Source: Neptunicoccus cionae (GTDB lineage Bacteria; Pseudomonadota; Alphaproteobacteria; Rhodobacterales; Rhodobacteraceae). Taken from it: 64,000 nucleotides of DNA. Positions 34,245 through 43,717 of this stretch are shown piece by piece. Under the pieces are notes generated by a model. The model worked only from the letters and a program-made list of their open reading frames with translations, had not been told where the DNA came from and did not search any database. Location of the stretch: positions 17,797-81,796 of the forward strand of contig NZ_BMKA01000010.1 of assembly GCF_014643735.1 (NCBI RefSeq). The letters are read 5' to 3'. The stretch's first letter is position 1. Each line of letters starts with the position of its first letter. Position numbers and translations under genes: made by a program.

Positions 34245-34473
34245 GCCTCGATTCAGTCCAAGAGAGGCGGTCGAGGCGTCACCGCCTCGGTATGTATCAA
34301 TGGCCCCCCGATCACAGGGTCAGAGGCTGCGCCTTCGGCTTCTGATCGAACAGAATCACACGCCGCATGAGCCATGCGGCAGGAGATCGGATCCGACTTT
34401 TTTGACAGAAGCGTTGACGCTTTGAACCGAGTATTAAATATTGAAACAAATAACGAACGAGCCGCAACCGAGC

Positions 34474-35907
34474 ATGCCCAAGAACATCCTAATATTTTCC
34501 GACGGGACCGGCCAAGTCGGTGGGCTACGACCCGACCAGCGACTATCGAACGTTTACAAGATGTATCGCGCGATGCGTCCCGGACCATCTTCGCCAATCG
34601 ACCCGAAAGAACAGGTCTGTTTCTATTCCGCCGGTCTCGGTGCGGGTGAGGTTGGGGGCTTAACGCTCCGGCGGATTAGGAACATCCTGTCGGCGGCGGT
34701 TGGGACCGGGATCGACGAAAACGTAATCGATTGCTACGAGAAGATCATCTCCTACTACGAGCCCGGTGACCATATCCTTCTCTTCGGATTTTCGAGAGGC
34801 GCCTACACCGTCCGTGCCGTTGCCAACGTGATGAACCTCTGCGGTGTCCCGACAAGGATGCCGGACGGATCGCCGGTTCCGCGCTTCGGACCGCGGCTGA
34901 GGAAGATCGCCAGCGATGCCGTGAATTTCGTCTACAACCATGGAAATGGCTACCCACGCGGGCAGAAGCCCTATTACGAAAGGCGTGAAGAGCTGGGTCG
35001 GCGGTTCCGGCAGAAGTACGAAAGTTTCGTGCCGGATGCGGACGAGGACGTCCAAGGCAACGTCCAGCCGACGTTCATCGGCGTTTTCGACACAGTCGCC
35101 GCACTTGGAAACGCGCAGGTAAGCCTGCTGGCTGGCGTCGTCGCCTTTACGCTCTTTGCCGCGTTCGGTGCGGCACTTTGGTTCTCTTGGCCCTGGTACG
35201 TCTGGCTTCCCCTTCTCGGCTTCCTTGGTCTCATCGGATTCTGGTATGCGAAGCTGAAGTGGTCGCAGTGGAAGTACTTCTCACCGGACGAGACGAAGCC
35301 ACTCAGACTGACCCGTCTCGCCGACTGGCCTGCGATCTGGAAACACGGCCACTACGCTAAGTGGAGTCTTGAAAACTATGACCAGTGGCTCGATTCCGAT
35401 GTCGGCCACGCCCGTCATGCCCTAGCGATAGACGAGCATCGCAAGAACTTTCCCCGCGTGAAATGGGCAATGGCGGCTGAAGCTAGGAAGACCGAAGGCC
35501 GTGACCCACCTTGGTTGAAGCAAGTCTGGTTCGCTGGCTGCCACAGTGACGTTGGCGGCAGCTATCCCGAACCAGAGTCCCGTCTCAGCGACATCGCGCT
35601 CAGCTGGATGCTTGAAGAACTGAAAGCATGCGTGCCTGATGTCCAAATCAACGATAACAAGATCTACGTCATGTCCGATCCGAGGGGCATGCAGCACGAG
35701 GAAACATTCATGTTCGCGTACGGTCCGATCCGGCGGCGGTGGCCGGTTGCGCCGCGCGTAGTAAGCGCCGCTTTCCAGCTCCATCCATCGGTCTTCGAGC
35801 GCCTTGAAGCTGGGCCGGTTTCACACGTAGGAGAGATGCGACCTTACAGACCCGAGCAACTCCGTGACCATCCCTCTACGAAGTCTTACTTCGATGATGG
35901 AGAGTGA
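34474..35907 (+). CDS. DUF2235 alpha/beta hydrolase with membrane segments
   Basis: A 477-residue protein of the DUF2235 family, which includes T6SS phospholipase effectors of the Tle1 type. The opening NILIFSDGTGQ and the nucleophile elbow GFSRGA near residue 107 mark the hydrolase; HSDVGGSYPE near residue 357 carries the probable catalytic histidine/aspartate area. Two membrane helices (residues about 215-256) interrupt the domain. The ATG at 34474 is used; a TTG at 34441 is an alternative. No T6SS genes are near, so a toxin or defence-effector role is possible but inferred. Confidence 0.8.
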   Translation: MPKNILIFSDGTGQVGGLRPDQRLSNVYKMYRAMRPGPSSPIDPKEQVCFYSAGLGAGEVGGLTLRRIRNILSAAVGTGIDENVIDCYEKIISYYEPGDHILLFGFSRGAYTVRAVANVMNLCGVPTRMPDGSPVPRFGPRLRKIASDAVNFVYNHGNGYPRGQKPYYERREELGRRFRQKYESFVPDADEDVQGNVQPTFIGVFDTVAALGNAQVSLLAGVVAFTLFAAFGAALWFSWPWYVWLPLLGFLGLIGFWYAKLKWSQWKYFSPDETKPLRLTRLADWPAIWKHGHYAKWSLENYDQWLDSDVGHARHALAIDEHRKNFPRVKWAMAAEARKTEGRDPPWLKQVWFAGCHSDVGGSYPEPESRLSDIALSWMLEELKACVPDVQINDNKIYVMSDPRGMQHEETFMFAYGPIRRRWPVAPRVVSAAFQLHPSVFERLEAGPVSHVGEMRPYRPEQLRDHPSTKSYFDDGE

Positions 35908-36123
35908 CCAGATTGGTCGTCATATCGGCGTGGAAAGGTTGGCCAGTATCGTAACCGCTGTGAGCGGCCGGCCCCTAGCTGAGCTTTTGGTCGACGCGCA
36001 ACCAGCGGCAGCTTCAAGGCCACAGCCGCGGACCAACATCACATGTCTTGATTGCACTTCTTATTCATCTCCGATCAGAGTGCCGGAACCAATCCACCAA
36101 CCTATTTCCTTGGAGATGCCGGT

Positions 36124-38148
36124 TTGAAACACAAGCGCCTAGATCTAGCATCAGAGATCAAAAGAGCATCGCTTCCGGCTGGCCTTCCGGGCTTTCTATA
36201 TCCGGTCTTCGAAGCAGTCTCCAATGCACTTCATTCGATAGAAGACAAATATACCTTGAGCGCTCACGAAGATGGCTTCATCAGGGTTGAAATTGACATC
36301 GATGCGAAAACCATTGTGGTGGAGGATAACGGAGAGGGATTCAGCGCTGCCAATCTGGACGCTTTTCTGACGCCGTTTACTGGGAACAAGTTACGCCGGA
36401 ACGGAAAAGGGTTTGGGCGTTTTGTTTCCTTCAAGATATTTGACAGTGTATTCTACGCTTCGCCGACGAAATTCTTAGACGGAAGGGTTGCCAATGCCGT
36501 TTTCGAGTACTTGCCGCTTGATCAAGACGACAACCTTAAAGAGTTGAACAGCAGCGAACATCTAGCACCACACAAACACGACACAGGACTTACCGTCAAG
36601 TTTTGCAATCCGAAAGACGAGTACCTCAAATATTTCGATTTTGCCAATGAGGCAAAAGAGGATGACTATACTGAAGAGGAAATATTGATCGCTCTTCTGG
36701 ATCATTTTCTTCTGGAGTTCGTCCAGAAAAAGACGCCTCAGAACTTCTTGTGTGTAATCGGCGGCGCGACTTTCAACCTCTCCGATTATTTCACGGAAAG
36801 CGTGACACAGCGTGACCAGGACACCGTTTTGTTTGAGATAGACGGCGAGCATGTCGAATTTCATCTCCGCTACATGCAGATCGATGCTAAGAAATCGAAA
36901 CGTCACAGCCTTTACTTCTATGCGGACAATAGAGCGACAAGTGACCTTGAAAACATTGCCAAAGGGCTCCGGGACACGCCTTTCAATGACCAGAAGCGGC
37001 GGTACAACTATCTCGTTTCAGTAACCAGTCCCTATTTCAAAGCCACTCAGTCTCGTGATCGAATTGAGAACCTTGGGATTGAGATTCAGCATCAAGGCAA
37101 GCAAAGATCACTGAAAGACGCACTTGCTGTCGAAGCAAAGGCTCGTATTTTAGAACTTGAGCCAATATATACGGGTACAAGGCGTGCGACGATAAAGTCG
37201 AACGTCGAGGAGCTGATTGCGCTCGACCCTGTCCTTCGACGAGGTCTTGGAGGAAAAACTCTTGATGAATTCGTCAGTGAGAGAGGTATCACAGAATCAA
37301 AAGAGCAGTTGGCGCAAGACCTGTTCGTCGAGCGGCTGCGAAGCAAATTCGACTTTCGGAAGATAAACTCAAAGACGCCGCTAGAGGAACTCCAGAGGGT
37401 AGTCAGAGATAACATCCCAGCCGATGCAAAAGAGGCGTTGGCCGTTTACGTGGCCTATCGGAATGACGTAATCAAAGTGCTTACGGAAATGCTTGATCGC
37501 AGGTCTGACGGGTCTGTGGCCAAAGAAGATGCCGTCCACGAGTTGATTTACCCCAGGTATAAGGACAGCGACGAGATCGACTACTCTTCGCACAACCTGT
37601 GGCTAATCGATGACGACCTAGCGTACGCGGAGTATATCTCCAGTGACCGGACCCCAAAGGGCAAGCAACGCGAAAAAGGATCGTTTGCTCACGACATATT
37701 GGTGAACAACGAAAAAGAACTTCTTATTGTTGAAATGAAACGACCACATAAGAAGGGATTTGCCGCCGTCGAAAACGCAGCCAAACCAACTGACAATCCG
37801 GTGCAACAACTCATTTCACAGATCGGAGAAATACGCGATTTTGGTGGCGTGACGACGAGCGGTGACCGAAAAGTTGAGGTCTCTCAAGATAATATGGTGC
37901 GGGGCTACGTCATAGCCGACTGGAACGACGATCTAGAAACATACCTTAAAGACAATGACTTCAAGATCACGAATTTCGGAGGCCCAATGGCCTACAAGTA
38001 CTTTGACACGCGTAACATGATTATCGAAGTATTGGCTTTCGACCGACTGAAAGACCGTGCCGCCAAAAGAAACATGGTGTTTGTCGATATCTTGGAGGGT
38101 AAGACAAATTATGCTGGGCTTCGGATCAGTCGCTTGGCAGGCGAGTAA
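36124..38148 (+). CDS. GHKL ATPase fused to a nuclease-like domain
   Basis: A 674-residue protein. The N-terminal GHKL (Hsp90/MutL-like) ATPase has the N-box EAVSNALHSIED near residues 30-41, DNGEGF at 68-73 and GKGFGRF at 94-100. The C-terminal 200 residues contain LLIVEMKRP near residue 535, which looks like the E-x-K core of a PD-(D/E)XK nuclease, after acidic residues in WLIDDDLAYAEY. TTG 36124 with GGAG (36112-36115) upstream is preferred; the frame is open to 36052. This architecture is typical of stand-alone phage-defence proteins; the exact family is not recognised. Confidence 0.75.
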   Translation: MKHKRLDLASEIKRASLPAGLPGFLYPVFEAVSNALHSIEDKYTLSAHEDGFIRVEIDIDAKTIVVEDNGEGFSAANLDAFLTPFTGNKLRRNGKGFGRFVSFKIFDSVFYASPTKFLDGRVANAVFEYLPLDQDDNLKELNSSEHLAPHKHDTGLTVKFCNPKDEYLKYFDFANEAKEDDYTEEEILIALLDHFLLEFVQKKTPQNFLCVIGGATFNLSDYFTESVTQRDQDTVLFEIDGEHVEFHLRYMQIDAKKSKRHSLYFYADNRATSDLENIAKGLRDTPFNDQKRRYNYLVSVTSPYFKATQSRDRIENLGIEIQHQGKQRSLKDALAVEAKARILELEPIYTGTRRATIKSNVEELIALDPVLRRGLGGKTLDEFVSERGITESKEQLAQDLFVERLRSKFDFRKINSKTPLEELQRVVRDNIPADAKEALAVYVAYRNDVIKVLTEMLDRRSDGSVAKEDAVHELIYPRYKDSDEIDYSSHNLWLIDDDLAYAEYISSDRTPKGKQREKGSFAHDILVNNEKELLIVEMKRPHKKGFAAVENAAKPTDNPVQQLISQIGEIRDFGGVTTSGDRKVEVSQDNMVRGYVIADWNDDLETYLKDNDFKITNFGGPMAYKYFDTRNMIIEVLAFDRLKDRAAKRNMVFVDILEGKTNYAGLRISRLAGE

Positions 38149-38238
38149 GCAATGTCACTTGGCCTCGTAGACCTTTGCGTCGAGCTTAGCAAATGTCCAG
38201 ACGCCGCCCCGTCCGACAGACACGCCATGCCCGCCACC

Positions 38239-40260
38239 CTATCGGGCAACCAGCTTTTCACCACCGTCCTCTCGCAGCATCGCTTCCATTTCATCCAATC
38301 CATCGACAGCAGAGCGCATCTGCGCCTCATCATCCACGCCCACTGTCTCGGCATCCACAACCTGGCCCCCAAAGTCCATTTCTATCTGTCGCTGTTCCTC
38401 GGCGATAACGGCTTGAACGACGGGCGCGGTTTTCTTTGCGTCGATGTCGGTTTGCCCTGAAGATTGGCCGCGGCCCGCAACGTGGCTTGCGCTGTCCACA
38501 ACCGCGTCAGTTTCAGGTCCACTTGGTCCGTTCGCAGGCGGTGTCATCGGCATGGCACGCACACTCAGTGGGAGATTCCCCTGCGGGCCACCTCCCCCCG
38601 GCTTCGGAAACGGCAGCTCCCCCGTCTGTGCCGCGTGGATCGCCTTGAACAGCCGATCGTCGAAGTACTGGATCCGCTTTGCCCGGACCGGCATCTGGGC
38701 ATCGATCACCATGACAATCTCGTCGAGGGGCAGACGGCGCGCTTCATCTTCGGGCAACAAAGAGCTTTCTTCGGTCCGTGTGGATTGGCTGCGGCCCTCG
38801 AAGGGGTTCTTACCGATGGACTGCGAACGCGTGATTACCGTCTTGGTGGTCTTGCCAACCGCCTTGCTCAGCTCCTCGACGGTTTTTTCATCCGAAGGCG
38901 TCAGGTAGAGCTTCACGCCCGCGTTGCCCTGCAGCGCACGGCGGGTGTTCTCGCCATAGATTTCATCGAGGGCGGGGATCGTCTGCGTGACCACGGCAAG
39001 GTGACCGCGATAGGTTCGCAGGGTCTCGATGCTCTCGACCACGATGGGCATCTTGCCGAGACGGTTGAACTCGTCGAGCATGATCATCACTGGCCACGGC
39101 TCGTCTGGCCCGGGATCCTTTTCCTGCATGGCCGAGAGCAGGTCGGAGAAAAACAGCCGGATCAGCGGCGCGAGGGGTTTGACCATCAGCGGCTGGACCA
39201 CGAGATAGACCGAAAAGGGCTTCTTGCGGATTGTCCGGAAATCAAAGTCCGACACCGCCGTCGCCTCATCGATGGCCGGGTTCTGCCACTGGTCCAGCCC
39301 CGAGGTCATCAGGAGCGAGACGTAAGAGGTCAGCGTATCGTTGTTGGTCGAGGCCAGCCGGGTGAAGATCAGCTTGGCGGCCCGGTTATCCACCTCGTGG
39401 CCGCGCGCGAAGTATTCCTTCTGCTTGTTCCCGCCCGACGCCGCGATGCGGTAGATCTCGCCCAAGGTGGGGCGCTTGCGCTGGAACGCCAGCAGGCCTG
39501 CTGCCACGAAGAGATCGATGCCGCCCTTGAGGAGGCCCTGCACCCGGTCATTGTCGCTCTGCAGGAACAGCGTCGCGAGAAGCTGCAATTCCATCTGCTG
39601 GCGCGCGGGATCTTTCAGTTGATAGATGCGCAGGAGCGGGTTGTAACGATGCGTGCGCTTGCCCTCCCAATCGGTGGGGGCAAAGCGATAGACCTTGTCG
39701 CCTTGGGCTGCGCGATGCCGGGCCGTGGCCTCAAAGCACTCGCCCTTCACATCGAGCGTCACGGCAGAGCCTTGCCAGGTCAGCAGGTTCGGAATAACGA
39801 AGCCCGTGGTCTTGCCGCGGCCCGTGGGCGCCACAATCAGCGCATGGGGGAAGACCTTGGAGCAAATGTAATTGGCGCGGGAGCCGGGCGGCCCAAGTTT
39901 GCCGAGGATGAACCCGGTCCCGGGCGCCCCGAAGAACCCATTGGCCTTCATCTCGCGCGCGGTCTGCCAATGGGTCTGGCCAAAGCGTGTCAGGGCGGAC
40001 CCCGAGAGGGCGAGGCTCAGCATCAGGCCGGCGGCGGCAAAGCTGCCGATGATCAGGTGAATAAGTTGTGCGTCCTCCGGGCGGCGATCGAGGATCGCCA
40101 GATAGTTATGCGCGATATAGGCAAAGTCGATCTCGGCCCCGAAGCCGATATCCTGGTAGGTCAGCACCGCGGAGGCGATGGTATAGCCCATGGCGGCGGT
40201 CACCAGCGTCACAAGCAGGACGCCCGTGGCGATCCGCGCTTTTCCCATGGAGGCGCTCAA
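38239..40260 (-). CDS. virD4: VirD4/TraG-type coupling protein
   Basis: A 673-residue type IV coupling protein that brings the relaxase-DNA complex to the T4SS. Two N-terminal membrane segments precede Walker A APTGRGKT (residues 144-151); Walker B MIMLDEFNRLG lies near residue 394, followed by TQTIPALDEIYG. The C-terminal 130 residues are acidic and proline-rich, probably for cargo contact. A TTG start at 40260 overlaps the relaxase stop; ATG 40248 is an alternative. Confidence 0.93.
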   Translation of the reverse strand: MSASMGKARIATGVLLVTLVTAAMGYTIASAVLTYQDIGFGAEIDFAYIAHNYLAILDRRPEDAQLIHLIIGSFAAAGLMLSLALSGSALTRFGQTHWQTAREMKANGFFGAPGTGFILGKLGPPGSRANYICSKVFPHALIVAPTGRGKTTGFVIPNLLTWQGSAVTLDVKGECFEATARHRAAQGDKVYRFAPTDWEGKRTHRYNPLLRIYQLKDPARQQMELQLLATLFLQSDNDRVQGLLKGGIDLFVAAGLLAFQRKRPTLGEIYRIAASGGNKQKEYFARGHEVDNRAAKLIFTRLASTNNDTLTSYVSLLMTSGLDQWQNPAIDEATAVSDFDFRTIRKKPFSVYLVVQPLMVKPLAPLIRLFFSDLLSAMQEKDPGPDEPWPVMIMLDEFNRLGKMPIVVESIETLRTYRGHLAVVTQTIPALDEIYGENTRRALQGNAGVKLYLTPSDEKTVEELSKAVGKTTKTVITRSQSIGKNPFEGRSQSTRTEESSLLPEDEARRLPLDEIVMVIDAQMPVRAKRIQYFDDRLFKAIHAAQTGELPFPKPGGGGPQGNLPLSVRAMPMTPPANGPSGPETDAVVDSASHVAGRGQSSGQTDIDAKKTAPVVQAVIAEEQRQIEMDFGGQVVDAETVGVDDEAQMRSAVDGLDEMEAMLREDGGEKLVAR

Positions 40261-42590
40261 TGGACCTGACCCCGCTCGGTCTCGCCATCCACGTCTGTGG
40301 TGCGGTGTTTTTCGTATTCGGTGTCGGCAAGATCATCGACCACCTGGCGCAAGGCCTCCGTGTTGGCCGTCGCGGCATCCGATTGCAGGTAAACCTTGGC
40401 GACATAGAGCCGGTCGAGGCGGTCCTCGAGAACCTTTTCCAGCGCATCGGCATCGCCGGATGTGAGGCGGCCCAATTGGCGGTCATCCAGCACCCGCGCG
40501 ATCTCCTCGCGGAAGGCGTCCCGCTCCGCCTCGGTCTCGAAGGGCGCGGACAACTCTCCCGCCCGCTCATGGTCCAGGACGCGCGCAATCTCGCCTGCGA
40601 GGCGGTCGGACCGGTCAAACTGCGGTGCAGTTTCACCGCGGGCTGCGAGGAGTGCGTCGCGCGTGCCAGACCCAAGCCCCTCGCGCAACTCGTTTTCGCG
40701 GCGGACCTGATTGATGACCTCCGTGTCGCGGATCTCGACGACGGCCGCATAGGTCGCGCCGAGCCCGCGGGCGAGGTGGGACGGCATGTCCGGATAGCGC
40801 GCGCGCAAGTCATCCGTGACAGCATCTGCAACGGGCGTGCGGAGGTCGCGTCCCTCCATGATCCGGTCGACTTCTCGGGTGATCTCGCTGGCGCGGGCCG
40901 CATCGGTGATGGTCTCCCTGTAGGGCTCAGACCGGTCCATCACATCGCCAGGGCGTGCAAGCAGCTCCGGGTGTGCTTCGAGATACGCGCGCTGCTCCGT
41001 CTCGATCCGGCGCTCCGCTCGCGATACAACCTCCCAATCCCGGTCCTCAATCTGCTGCGCTGTCAGGCCGTCTGCGCGCATCTCCTGACGGATTGTCCCT
41101 TCCATCGCCCGGACCGCGCCCTCATGATAATGGAACCGCTCGCTGTCCGGTTCCGCTTCCATGACACCATCCCGGCGCAGCACCTGTTCGCGTTCCAGCA
41201 GCGTGCCGAGCGCGACATGCACATCGTTGAGAATGTCGCGCGCCTGTTCCAGATCGGCGCGGCGCTCGAGGTTCAGATCGCGCGCCTCGGCCACCTTAGA
41301 GAGATCATCTGCGATCCATTGATGCTCCAGCGCGGCGCTCGAGGCCCCGGTTTCGATCCGGGCCACCACTTCCGATGTGCTGATCCCGGTGCCCCGTAGT
41401 GCTACGTCAATGCGCGATCTCAGATCGGGCTCTGCCAGACGCTCGCGCTGGCTGGCGTCGATATTGGCTTCGGAATAGATCCCGCCCTCCGAGGGAGTCT
41501 CTGACAGCGTGGATGATCGCAAACCGAGAGGCTGCATGTGCTGGACCTGCGTCTGGATGTCGATGAGGCGTTTTTCCAGCACGGGACGTTCCGCGTCAGA
41601 CTTCTCGGCGATCATGCCCTGCACTCGCGCGAGCTTTTCCGCATAGAGGCTTCTCAGATCCTCGAAGCTTTGATCCTCGGCCATATACACATCTCCTGTT
41701 CGGTCCATCTGTCCGCCATGCGCCAGCACCTCGCCCGCGCGGAAGAGTGCCGCGGCGATGTCTGCCCGGGCCTCCCGGGAGGCCTCTGCGGCAAGCGAAT
41801 GGTAGACGGTTCTGGTGTTGGCGATCTCCGCCAGCGTCCGGGTCAGGTCGGCCCCCACACGTTCCCGCTCGCGGGGTGCCCGCCCCTCTTCTTTCGCCGC
41901 ATAAACCTCGCTGGTGCGGGCCGGGTAATGCACGACGCCGCGATCCACCCGCCGCGTGGCCTCCAGCCGCACACCATACTTCTCGGCCTCCTCGACCATG
42001 GCGAGGCGGAAGTCGTCATAGTTGAAGCGGTGGTTGCGCCCCAGAAAGAAGAACTCGCCTTCCTGCGAGCGGCGGTTCAGCACCAGATGCGCATGGGGGT
42101 GATCCCGGTCCTCATGCACCGCGATGATGTAGTCGAAATGCCCCGCGTCGGTCTGGAAGAACCGCTCGGCCACATCCGTTGCGATGTCGCGCACATCCTC
42201 CCCGCGCGTGCCGATGGGGAAGGACATGAGCATGTGTGTGGTCTGGCCCAGCTTGGGCTTGAAGCCCGCATCCCACCGCTTGGCAAAGCGCTCGGTCAGG
42301 TCCTTGATGTCGCCCGCCTCGAGCTTCGCCTTGCCATCGAGGAACCCGCTACTGTCCACGATATGGGTGGACTTGGTCGTGAGGTAATCGAGCTGGTTTG
42401 CGAGCTGCGATTTGGTATGCGTGCCGCCGCCCCGGATCGCCTTGAAGACCGCTGGCCGGTGCCCTGCAGCCGCGCGCACAAGCTGGCTCTGCTTGGCGAC
42501 ATGCAGCCCCTGCATCGAGCCCCGGATCCGGCTCCAGCCGTCCCGGAAGACCTCGCCTGTGACAGCGTCAACCGCATCATTCAGCCGCAT
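40257..42590 (-). CDS. Relaxase (VirD2/MobA type)
   Basis: A 777-residue conjugative relaxase that nicks oriT and pilots the strand. The metal-binding motif III reads HEDRDHPHAHLVL near residues 156-168 and the probable catalytic tyrosine is in NQLDYLTTK near residue 68, both of MOBP/VirD2 type. The long helical C-terminal half (about residues 260-770) has no recognised helicase or primase domain. ATG 42590 overlaps the MobC-like gene by 14 bp. Confidence 0.9.
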   Translation of the reverse strand: MRLNDAVDAVTGEVFRDGWSRIRGSMQGLHVAKQSQLVRAAAGHRPAVFKAIRGGGTHTKSQLANQLDYLTTKSTHIVDSSGFLDGKAKLEAGDIKDLTERFAKRWDAGFKPKLGQTTHMLMSFPIGTRGEDVRDIATDVAERFFQTDAGHFDYIIAVHEDRDHPHAHLVLNRRSQEGEFFFLGRNHRFNYDDFRLAMVEEAEKYGVRLEATRRVDRGVVHYPARTSEVYAAKEEGRAPRERERVGADLTRTLAEIANTRTVYHSLAAEASREARADIAAALFRAGEVLAHGGQMDRTGDVYMAEDQSFEDLRSLYAEKLARVQGMIAEKSDAERPVLEKRLIDIQTQVQHMQPLGLRSSTLSETPSEGGIYSEANIDASQRERLAEPDLRSRIDVALRGTGISTSEVVARIETGASSAALEHQWIADDLSKVAEARDLNLERRADLEQARDILNDVHVALGTLLEREQVLRRDGVMEAEPDSERFHYHEGAVRAMEGTIRQEMRADGLTAQQIEDRDWEVVSRAERRIETEQRAYLEAHPELLARPGDVMDRSEPYRETITDAARASEITREVDRIMEGRDLRTPVADAVTDDLRARYPDMPSHLARGLGATYAAVVEIRDTEVINQVRRENELREGLGSGTRDALLAARGETAPQFDRSDRLAGEIARVLDHERAGELSAPFETEAERDAFREEIARVLDDRQLGRLTSGDADALEKVLEDRLDRLYVAKVYLQSDAATANTEALRQVVDDLADTEYEKHRTTDVDGETERGQVH

Positions 42591-43170
42591 GGGCAAACTC
42601 CCTCAGCGCGGCCGTGGCCTGCAGCTGCATCGCGTCTCGACGGCGGCGCAGGAGCAGATCGATCTCGTCTGCAGAATCCAGAATGAACCTCGCCAGCCCG
42701 CGCATCTGCGCAAGACGCAGTTCCGTGAACTCGGCACTCGTGCCTCCCATGGCCCCCTGCCCTTGCCGGTTGGCCTGCGTCATCTGCTTGGCGATCTGCG
42801 CGACCCCATTGCCGACCTCGTGCAGCGAGGCGCGGTAGCGCGCCATCTCGGCCGCCATCTGCGCGTCCGGAACGAACACCCCACCCGCCGCCTGAATGAG
42901 CCGCCGCAGCCCCTCGGCCCGGCTCTCGATCCCCGCCTTCGCCAACACCGCGTCGAGGACTGCGAGCTCTGCAGTGGTCACCTTCACACTGACAGCGGAG
43001 ACCGGGATCGCAGCATCCACTTGGCGCTCGGCATCGGCTTTGAGCGTGTACTGGATCGCCCGCACCGAAACGCCAAACCGTTCCGCCAGCACTGAAGTGG
43101 AAACGCCTTCCGCAGCTTCGCGAACGATCTCCATGCGGTCCGCATCTGTGAGACGTTTTGAGCGCGACAT
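42577..43170 (-). CDS. mobC: MobC/VirD1-like relaxosome accessory protein
   Basis: A 197-residue protein. The N-terminus is a helix-turn-helix (DRMEIVREAAEGVSTSVLAERFGVSVRAIQYTL), followed by VKVTTAELAVLDAVLAKAGIESRAEGLRRLI and a helical MobC-like part with VGNGVAQIAKQMTQANRQG. It is transcribed just upstream of the relaxase and lies next to the oriT candidate, where such proteins bind. Confidence 0.85.
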   Translation of the reverse strand: MSRSKRLTDADRMEIVREAAEGVSTSVLAERFGVSVRAIQYTLKADAERQVDAAIPVSAVSVKVTTAELAVLDAVLAKAGIESRAEGLRRLIQAAGGVFVPDAQMAAEMARYRASLHEVGNGVAQIAKQMTQANRQGQGAMGGTSAEFTELRLAQMRGLARFILDSADEIDLLLRRRRDAMQLQATAALREFAHAAE

Positions 43171-43218
43171 GCGAAGAAAGACCCCCTATTTCCTGCCACC
43201 TTCATACAAGGCTGCCCC

Positions 43219-43246
43219 ACCATACGATACTATATCCGACTGTCAA
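43219..43246 (-). promoter_or_regulatory. Predicted mobC-relaxase-virD4 promoter
   Basis: On the - strand TTGACA (43246-43241) and TATGGT (43224-43219) are 16 bp apart. The spacer has GATATAGTATCG, which resembles the palindromic operator in the T4SS promoter at 19848. Confidence 0.55.
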
Positions 43247-43391
43247 TAATATACTTACGTTGCTTCTGGTCTCCGCAGCCTTGTATTCCGCTTCAGGCCG
43301 CGGCCCGCAGGGACGCGGCCCTTCTGCCCTCACCACCGGGCAACCCACCTGACCCAAGGGTACCGTCCGCCTGTACCGCCCGAGGGTCTGG

Positions 43392-43700
43392 CCGAACACG
43401 CATGTGTTCGGACGGAAACGCGGGCGGGCGCAAACCCCACCGACAGGGCGGACAGGCAGGGTCAAGGAGGGCCAGATTTGGCTTGCCAAATCTCCGCCGC
43501 AAAAACCGGCAGGCCCCGGCCTGACTGTTTTTGCGGATGGCCCCCTTGAGGCTGGCTGGACGGTCTGTCGCGATCTCTTTGATCTTGGCGGCGTTCGACC
43601 CACGAACGCGCAGCGACCGACACCTGGGGGTCGCCACCGGCAATCAACCCCGCCGGTGACGGCGTCCCTGGAACAGGGACAGGGCCGCCTGACGGCGGCC
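43392..43700. other. Inverted-repeat-rich region, candidate oriT
   Basis: No gene is supported in the 547-bp gap 43171-43717. Perfect inverted pairs are: CCGAACAC/GTGTTCGG (43392-43411), AGATTTGGC/GCCAAATCT (43474-43493), CACCGGC/GCCGGTG (43635-43658), GTCCCTG/CAGGGAC (43664-43680) and GGCCGCC/GGCGGCC (43683-43700). Placement directly upstream of mobC and the relaxase suits an origin of transfer. A nick site was not confirmed. Confidence 0.5.
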
Positions 43701-43717
43701 CATCCTCGTCAGAGGAT

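Noticed and set aside
34474-35907. DUF2235 protein as a T6SS effector
   Set aside because: No VgrG, PAAR or T6SS gene is in the window, so effector status is not claimed.
38464-40269. 601-aa + strand open frame opposite virD4
   Set aside because: The - strand encodes a complete coupling protein with Walker motifs; the antisense product has no domain.
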